From Flavobacterium sp. UMI-01 (GTDB taxonomy: Bacteria; Bacteroidota; Bacteroidia; Flavobacteriales; Flavobacteriaceae): a DNA stretch of 64,000 bases. Positions 58,957 to 64,000 of this stretch are shown in pieces. The number at the start of each line of letters is the position of its first letter. Positions within the stretch are counted from its first letter, which is position 1. Where the stretch lies: contig NZ_BPLU01000008.1 in assembly GCF_019656315.1 (NCBI RefSeq), positions 186,001 through 250,000 on the forward strand. Reading direction: 5' to 3'. Under the pieces are notes generated by a model. It saw nothing but the letters and a program-made list of their open reading frames with translations, had not been told where the DNA came from and did no database searches. A program made the position numbers and the translations under genes.

Positions 58957-60363
58957 ATGGACGCACAGTTTTTAACCGAGAATCTATTAAATCCAGTTGA
59001 ATTAATACCAGCAATCAAGAAAGAACATAACTCCACTTTCGACAAAAAATTATTTGATGAGTATAATCCTCAAAAACACAAAGTCAATAATAAAACCTAT
59101 CGGAAGGATAAAAACATCTTGATACCAGACCCATCAGGAGCTATAAGAGAAGATGGTACACCGGTTATGATTCCAACCATTGAAAAAGTAAATAGAATTG
59201 CTATTCCAATGCAAAAATTAATTACCATTAGGTCAACTGCATTCTTAACTAGTGGAGGAGTGTCGTTCAAAAGTAAACCTGAAGGAACTGCTCAAGAAAA
59301 AGCATTGGAACGATTCAAAGAAATTTGGAAAAAGAATAAATGCTACTACAAAAACTCAGAAATAGGAAAAGCAATTTATTCAGAAACCGAATGTGCTGAG
59401 ATTTGGTACACCCGAAAAATTAGCGACAAAGAATTCGAAATCAAATGCAACATTTACAAACCTAGTGATGGTTATGATTTGATTCCCATATTTGATAACA
59501 ACAGGGATATGATTGCCTTTGGTTTAGGATACAAAACCGAAAAAAATCAAGAAAAAATAGAAAACCTTGATGTCTATACAAGAGATAAATTATTTAAATA
59601 CGAAGCCGTAAATGGTAATTGGGTATTGGCCTCTGGTGATGGCGTTGTAAATCCAGTTCCATTGATGTATGGCAAAATACCAGTGGTTTACTACTCAACG
59701 AAAGAAGCCATTTGGACCGATGTACAACCTATTATTGAAAGGTTGGAAAACCTAATATCTAATTTTGGAGATACTAATGATTATAACGGTTCTCCTATTC
59801 TTGCAGCTTTAGGTGAAATAAAAGGCTTTAGTTCAAAAGGTGAGAGTGGAAAAGTAGTTGAACTATCTGAAAATGCCGATTTAAAATATGTGAGTTGGGA
59901 TCATGCTCCAGAAAGCATCAAACTAGAAGCAGCTAAGCTAGAGGATTACATTTACACCTGTACGCAAACACCTAATATTTCATTCGAGCAAATGAAAGGT
60001 TTAGGGGCTGTATCTGGTGTCGCCTTTGAAAGAATTATGATTGATGCACACCTTAAAGCTAAGGACATGCAAAACGGTGTTTATGGTGAAGGAATTCAAA
60101 GACGTTGTAATTTCTTGGTAAGTGCTGTAAGCGAATTGTATCCAGATTGCAAAGGGGCTCAAGATTTAGATATCACACCTGAATTTGAATTATTCAAAAT
60201 TGATGATAGGGTTGAAAAGGTGGATATGCTTATGAAAGCTAATGGAAACAAACCTTTGATGTCTCAAAAAGATAGTATCGGAGAATTTGGTGCTACTGAT
60301 GATGTAGATAAGACCTATGAAGAAATTAAAGCAGAAACTGAAATTAAAGAACCAATAAAATAA
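58957..60363 (+). CDS. Phage portal protein
   Basis: 468 residues, SPP1 gp6-like portal. Recognised from its length, its place after terL and stretches such as DVQPIIERLENLISNFGDTNDYNGSPI and QTPNISFEQMKGLGAVSGVAFERIMIDAHLKAKD, the long stem helix. It forms the dodecameric ring through which DNA enters the head. Starts four bases after the exonuclease gene. Confidence 0.85.
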   Translation: MDAQFLTENLLNPVELIPAIKKEHNSTFDKKLFDEYNPQKHKVNNKTYRKDKNILIPDPSGAIREDGTPVMIPTIEKVNRIAIPMQKLITIRSTAFLTSGGVSFKSKPEGTAQEKALERFKEIWKKNKCYYKNSEIGKAIYSETECAEIWYTRKISDKEFEIKCNIYKPSDGYDLIPIFDNNRDMIAFGLGYKTEKNQEKIENLDVYTRDKLFKYEAVNGNWVLASGDGVVNPVPLMYGKIPVVYYSTKEAIWTDVQPIIERLENLISNFGDTNDYNGSPILAALGEIKGFSSKGESGKVVELSENADLKYVSWDHAPESIKLEAAKLEDYIYTCTQTPNISFEQMKGLGAVSGVAFERIMIDAHLKAKDMQNGVYGEGIQRRCNFLVSAVSELYPDCKGAQDLDITPEFELFKIDDRVEKVDMLMKANGNKPLMSQKDSIGEFGATDDVDKTYEEIKAETEIKEPIK

Positions 60364-60368
60364 AAATT

Positions 60369-60587
60369 ATGAAAGCAAGCGATTTAAAAAAAATAAGCAG
60401 AACGGCTAAAGAAATTTTTGATAATATACAATCAAATAATAAAGCAAACCCTAGTATTTGCAAACATTTTATACCACATTTTGATTATGTATCACCAGAG
60501 GTTCAATTAGAGTTAATCGCAATGGGATTCAAGTTAAGTCATGGTAAAGGTTTTGCAAATGAAGATTGTTTAGTTATAGAATGGTAA
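60369..60587 (+). CDS. Phage hypothetical protein
   Basis: 72 residues, mixed, with CKHFIPHFDYVSPEVQLELIAMGF. Six bases after the portal gene. No family. Confidence 0.5.
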   Translation: MKASDLKKISRTAKEIFDNIQSNNKANPSICKHFIPHFDYVSPEVQLELIAMGFKLSHGKGFANEDCLVIEW

Positions 60588-60591
60588 ACTC

Positions 60592-60837
60592 ATGAAAAAA
60601 GTATTAATTATTGGTAGCTTTTGTTCCTCTGTAGGAATCGCAATAGCTGAAGCAATAGGACGAAAAAAGTGTATTGATATTGTTCTTAATGATAATGTAA
60701 GTCAAAAAAAAAAATTAAAAACCTCTTCTCATAGATCTATGTATGGGAATTATAAACCTAAAATACCCTTAGTACCAGAACCAAGCAAGTTTATTAGCAA
60801 ACCAAAAAACAATTTTAGAAAAAGGTTTAATATTTAA
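60592..60837 (+). CDS. Small phage protein with hydrophobic start
   Basis: 81 residues. A hydrophobic N-terminal stretch (VLIIGSFCSSVGIAIAEAIG) and a basic, Pro-rich tail. It may be membrane-associated. Followed by a terminator. Unknown function. Confidence 0.45.
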   Translation: MKKVLIIGSFCSSVGIAIAEAIGRKKCIDIVLNDNVSQKKKLKTSSHRSMYGNYKPKIPLVPEPSKFISKPKNNFRKRFNI

Positions 60838-60848
60838 AATCATAAACT

Positions 60849-60875
60849 AAACCACTCCTCACCGAGTGGTTTTTT
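60849..60875 (+). terminator. Terminator before the scaffold gene
   Basis: AAACCACTC / GAGTGGTTT stem and T-run, same stem as at 54281. Confidence 0.7.
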
Positions 60876-60897
60876 AATTTAAATTTGCTTTATTTTT

Positions 60898-60933
60898 ATT
60901 TAGACTAAATAAGAATAATTTTTATTACATTTG
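60898..60933 (+). promoter_or_regulatory. Promoter of the scaffold/capsid operon with palindrome
   Basis: TACATTTG (60926-60933) preceded by the perfect palindrome ATTTAGACTAAAT (60898-60910) where the -33 element should be. Confidence 0.45.
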
Positions 60934-60967
60934 TTACTAATTAACAGTTAATTAAAAAATATTCATT

Positions 60968-61606
60968 ATGGCAGTAGAAAAAGGGTTAGTGTTGACAGCA
61001 ATTGAAACCAAATTCAAGGGTAAGTCACTTAGTAAAACTTTAAAGGATAATCTAGCAACTAAATGGGCGGCTAAAATCGAAACGGATGCGGATATTGATG
61101 AATACATCAATGATCGTGAAGATATAGTTTTAGAAGCATCAGCAGAAGCAGATAGACGTGTCACGGAAGCGGTTAAAATAGCTAACGAAAAAAATAAGGA
61201 GGGTAAAGATCTATCTAAAAAAGATGATACTGTAATTCTTGATAATGATGCGCCTGAATGGGCTAAAGCATTATTAAAACAAAATCAGGATTTATCTGAA
61301 AAATTAGAAGTTTTTCAAACTCAAAACCAACAAAAAACCTTAGAGGAACGATTCAAATCTAATCCAGACTTAAAAGGAATTCCTGAATTTATGTTTAAAG
61401 GCAGAATTCCAAAAACAGAGGAGGAGTTTGACACAGCAGTTCAAGAACTAAAAACAGATTATACAACTTTTGCCGAAGCAAATAAATTGAGTAATCTAGG
61501 GCTTGACATTCCAGGAGGTGGTAACCAAAAACCAAATCCTATAAAAAATGAAGTTCCTGCAGAGGTGAAGGCCTTTGCCGAAAAATTAAAAAATAGTACT
61601 AACTAA
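60968..61606 (+). CDS. Phage capsid scaffold protein
   Basis: 212 residues, helical and highly charged, with a coiled coil (LLKQNQDLSEKLEVFQTQNQQ) and a C-terminal binding-like end (PAEVKAFAEKLKN). Position directly before decoration and capsid genes is the classical place for scaffold proteins. Not homologous in any clear sequence motif. Confidence 0.7.
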   Translation: MAVEKGLVLTAIETKFKGKSLSKTLKDNLATKWAAKIETDADIDEYINDREDIVLEASAEADRRVTEAVKIANEKNKEGKDLSKKDDTVILDNDAPEWAKALLKQNQDLSEKLEVFQTQNQQKTLEERFKSNPDLKGIPEFMFKGRIPKTEEEFDTAVQELKTDYTTFAEANKLSNLGLDIPGGGNQKPNPIKNEVPAEVKAFAEKLKNSTN

Positions 61607-61618
61607 AAATCACATCAC

Positions 61619-62221
61619 ATGAGTGGAGGAATGGGAATTACCCAAACACCAACGAAGTCTGGAATCCCTGTCTATCAGGGAACATCCAAGGACATTCAAT
61701 TGTTACAAGGAGGATGTCTATTAAATACTACTGGATTAACCGCAGGAGCTACAATTCCAGCAGGTACTCCAGTTGTATATGACGAAACAACACGTGTAGC
61801 AAGCATTTTGCACAATGCCACAGCGCATGCAAATGCAGCATCAAATGCAGTAAACTACCAAGTGTTAAAAGGTCATAGTTTAATCGTAGGAGATTATTTA
61901 GCCAGTGGAGCAGTAGGAGGAAAAGCCTATGCAATTACAGCTATTGATACATCAAATTCTGGTTATGACGTATTGACCGTAGGAACTACAATCGGAGCGG
62001 TTACCGCTGGCGATTTATTATTTGCTTCCACAGCTGAAGGTGCAACTGCATCAGCTTTGCCTGCAATAAATGGGTTGACTTACGACGAAATCATCGTGAG
62101 CTCTAATATTTCTTTATCTGTAGTAATTCGTGGAACGGTTTACGCTCGTAGAGTGCCATGGTCAGCAGCTATTGAAGCATTGTCAGGATTAAAACATTTC
62201 ATTTACTCTAAATCTTACTAA
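61619..62221 (+). CDS. Head decoration / head fibre protein
   Basis: 200 residues, rich in Ala, Gly and Thr, beta-rich (GATIPAGTPVVYDETTRVA and LIVGDYLASGAVGGKAYAITAID), resembling the decoration proteins that sit on capsid surfaces. Directly before the capsid gene, three bases apart. Confidence 0.6.
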   Translation: MSGGMGITQTPTKSGIPVYQGTSKDIQLLQGGCLLNTTGLTAGATIPAGTPVVYDETTRVASILHNATAHANAASNAVNYQVLKGHSLIVGDYLASGAVGGKAYAITAIDTSNSGYDVLTVGTTIGAVTAGDLLFASTAEGATASALPAINGLTYDEIIVSSNISLSVVIRGTVYARRVPWSAAIEALSGLKHFIYSKSY

Positions 62222-62223
62222 TC

Positions 62224-63327
62224 ATGATAGTACCTTCATATTTTCAAGAATTGGCCTCAAGCCAAAGTATGCAATTCTTGTTAGATGCTTCTCAGCAAAA
62301 CTTACAGGAAAAAACATTGTGGAGAAAATACCTAAATTTAGGTTTGCCACAAGTTTCATTAACATTTGATTCTGCTATTGGTAGAGAAAGAATTGAAGCT
62401 GCTGCATCAATTGTAGATAGCGATGCTTCTGCTCCGTTAAGAAGCCGTAACAAATTGGAACTTTACAAAGGTAAAATTCCAGCGATTAAAGAGGCTTTCA
62501 AAATGACTCAGGACGAAATGAGACAACTGGAAATGTTAAGAACAATGAACCTTAACGGAACCAGCGATTCACTTATTTCTTTTTTGAATAAAGACCTTCA
62601 GGAAGCAGCAGTTTCAGGAGATAAGAGGGTTGATATTATGCTTTTGCAAGCAATGTCAACTTTAAAAATCAATGTAAATGCAACAAATAACCCTGATGGG
62701 GTTATTTATGGTGAAATTGATTTATTAGCTAAATCATACCAAAAACAAGGAGTTCCTGTAGTTTGGACGGATGCTGCAAATGCAGATCCTATTACCGATA
62801 TTATGAACTTCACACAATGGGCGTGGGGAACTAAAGGAATTCAGTTTGGAATGATGACCATGTCTTATGATATGTGGTTGAATTTTATTAAATCGGCTAA
62901 AGTAAAAACATGGTTGGCTTCTTTCTTCAACATCGGAAAAGGAACCTCTTCATTTGCAATTACTTTGGATAATGTAAATATGGCTTTATCTGCCAACAAA
63001 TTACCAACGATTGATATCATTAATCATGTATCCCACATTGAGAAAGATGGTAAACCTACCTTTTACAAAGCTTTTGATGTGAATGCAGTTTCATTTATGC
63101 CAATGGGTAAAATCGGTACTTTGTTCAATGCAGTTTCAATGGAGAAATTACATCCAGTGGAAAGTGTTTCTTATGCGGATTTCGGACCTACATTACTTAA
63201 AAAGTATGCCGAAAACAACCCATTGACTGAGTTTACAGAAATGGAAATGAACGCTTTCCCATCTGTAGATGTGGATAGAATCTTCATTCTTACTACTAAC
63301 GTTGTTCAAGCATCATTTGAAGGATAA
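62224..63327 (+). CDS. Major capsid protein
   Basis: 367 residues. Position, length and a pattern of strands consistent with an HK97-like capsid (QVSLTFDSAIGRERIEAAASIVDSD; MPMGKIGTLFNAVS; and a conserved-looking NEL-type end VDRIFILTTNVVQASFEG). No N-terminal delta domain is needed because a separate scaffold gene is present. Stop overlaps the next start by one base. Confidence 0.8.
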   Translation: MIVPSYFQELASSQSMQFLLDASQQNLQEKTLWRKYLNLGLPQVSLTFDSAIGRERIEAAASIVDSDASAPLRSRNKLELYKGKIPAIKEAFKMTQDEMRQLEMLRTMNLNGTSDSLISFLNKDLQEAAVSGDKRVDIMLLQAMSTLKINVNATNNPDGVIYGEIDLLAKSYQKQGVPVVWTDAANADPITDIMNFTQWAWGTKGIQFGMMTMSYDMWLNFIKSAKVKTWLASFFNIGKGTSSFAITLDNVNMALSANKLPTIDIINHVSHIEKDGKPTFYKAFDVNAVSFMPMGKIGTLFNAVSMEKLHPVESVSYADFGPTLLKKYAENNPLTEFTEMEMNAFPSVDVDRIFILTTNVVQASFEG

Positions 63328-63908
63328 TGTATTCTGAAAACGCCATATCAGCAATTGCTAACCGTATTGGTTGGGGTAAACCACAAGAGGGTGGCTTCAC
63401 TATTAATTTAGATGAAGCCATCCAAAATGGTACAAGTAAACGAAACTTCCAATCGTTTCACCAATTGGTAACTGTTGAAAATATTTTGGCTGCTCTTCCT
63501 GATCCAGCTATTGGAGATGATGATTTCAATGCAAAATTATATGAGATTAGAGATAATGCAGCTAGATCAATTTTGACTTTGATAATTGACTTGAATCCTA
63601 ATAGTATTTCGAATAAAGATTATTCTAGCGTTATAACTAATAATCCTGTTTTATTTGATGATGCACTAGGAAACGCTGTAGCTATTAGTGTATTGGAACT
63701 TTTTATTTCAACTCAAAGAAGAAACTTTAGAGAACGCTCCACTCAAATGGCCGTTGCTTCCCTAAAAGTAGAAATTGAAGGTTGGAAAAACGAATCTGGA
63801 ATCACAGTAGCCAATGGATTAGGACAAAAATTGGATAAAGCAGTTACAATGGCCACAGAGAAGTTATTTCCAATAAAAAAAACAGTCACTTTTAAACAAA
63901 TTTGGTAA
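63327..63908 (+). CDS. Head-tail connector-like protein
   Basis: 193 residues, helical, coupled to the capsid gene by a one-base overlap. It follows the capsid gene where connector (adaptor) proteins usually lie. No family assigned. Confidence 0.5.
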   Translation: MYSENAISAIANRIGWGKPQEGGFTINLDEAIQNGTSKRNFQSFHQLVTVENILAALPDPAIGDDDFNAKLYEIRDNAARSILTLIIDLNPNSISNKDYSSVITNNPVLFDDALGNAVAISVLELFISTQRRNFRERSTQMAVASLKVEIEGWKNESGITVANGLGQKLDKAVTMATEKLFPIKKTVTFKQIW

Positions 63909-63910
63909 CC

Positions 63911-64000
63911 ATGAATTACAACAACTATCCATCCATAGGTATCGATCACAAAATTAAAATCTTGCAAAATGTACTTGCTACATCATTAGGGTTTAATACT
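63911..64000 (+). CDS. Phage gene, N-terminal fragment
   Basis: First 30 codons (MNYNNYPSIGIDHKIKILQN...), cut by the window end. Two bases after the previous gene. Probably the next head-tail connection protein by position. Confidence 0.5.
   Translation, partial: MNYNNYPSIGIDHKIKILQNVLATSLGFNT

Larger units (their letters stand above)
33482..64000. mobile_element. Temperate phage (prophage), left part; continues past the window
   Basis: Bounded on the left by the tRNA-Arg fragment. Contains CI-type repressor, RecT recombination, DnaN/SNF2/DnaA-like replication, antirepressor, TerS, TerL, portal, scaffold, capsid and connector genes in the usual order. The reading frames are intact throughout, so the prophage may be functional. 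No integrase, tail or lysis gene is in view; these should be to the right. Confidence 0.93.

Noticed and set aside
33482..64000. Conjugative element instead of a phage
   Set aside because: PcfK/PcfJ could hint at conjugation, but no relaxase, coupling protein or tra genes are present, while terminase, portal and capsid genes are.

Overview
The window reads as a chromosome segment of a gliding member of the Bacteroidetes, most likely Flavobacterium. The evidence is the gldF/gldG gliding-motility genes, the low G+C content, and many promoters of the Bacteroidetes type (TTG, about 19 nt, TANNTTTG). Housekeeping proteins, such as the short speA-type arginine decarboxylase, the kdsB and the ppc variants, also look flavobacterial. 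Species was not determined.

Positions 1 to about 33.4 kb are ordinary core chromosome. In order: gldG (cut by the window edge) and gldF, a SAM-hydrolysing enzyme, phoH, a short-chain dehydrogenase, a HAD phosphatase, purC, small SRPBCC proteins, a frameshifted DUF1801 gene, the RNase P RNA (rnpB), rsmD with DUF3822, a thioredoxin-like gene with a MarR regulator, a RecD/Pif1-like helicase, kdsB, a spermidine-synthase-like methyltransferase, an XRE regulator divergent from an M14 carboxypeptidase, an Lrp regulator, ppc, DinB, a DNA glycosylase, recQ, a deoxyhypusine-synthase-like gene beside speA, aroB, proline dehydrogenase, an MsbA-type ABC exporter and tRNA-Val(TAC). A decayed ISAon1-like transposase follows.

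From about 33.48 kb to the end of the window lies the left part of a temperate phage. Its left edge is the 3' half of a tRNA-Arg(ACG) gene, read on the minus strand, which I interpret as attL. No integrase, tail or lysis genes are visible, so the prophage must continue past 64 kb, where a complete tRNA-Arg and the integrase are expected. The modules run as follows: a leftward lysogeny cassette (33.7-35.5 kb; LexA-like CI repressor, coiled-coil protein, lipoprotein, small HTH protein); rightward early small genes; a recombination and replication block (37.8-49.5 kb; RecT, PD-(D/E)XK nuclease, a phage-encoded DnaN sliding clamp, PcfK/PcfJ, an SNF2 helicase, a DnaA-domain-IV protein, DUF6291-like and nuclease genes); a moron-like stretch (50-52.4 kb; small outer-membrane protein, AP2-domain protein, ASCH protein, lipoprotein); a regulatory and RNA-rich stretch (52.4-55.6 kb; antirepressor, terminase small subunit, one clear tRNA, one odd tRNA-like element, two structured RNA candidates); and head genes (56.1-64 kb; terminase large subunit, portal, scaffold, decoration protein, major capsid, connector).

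Four signals stand out. (1) A phage sliding clamp is encoded together with up to four neighbouring proteins that carry clamp-binding peptides, two of them at the extreme C-terminus. (2) An RNA element at 52.58-52.82 kb has mutually exclusive pairings, including a terminator hairpin and a hairpin over a start codon. (3) A 19-bp palindrome recurs at three promoters in the 52.4-55 kb region. (4) A 209-nt element directly after the phage tRNAs is closed by a perfect 15-bp stem. In the host part, a previously unlisted 59-codon ORF with an almost leaderless promoter precedes speA.
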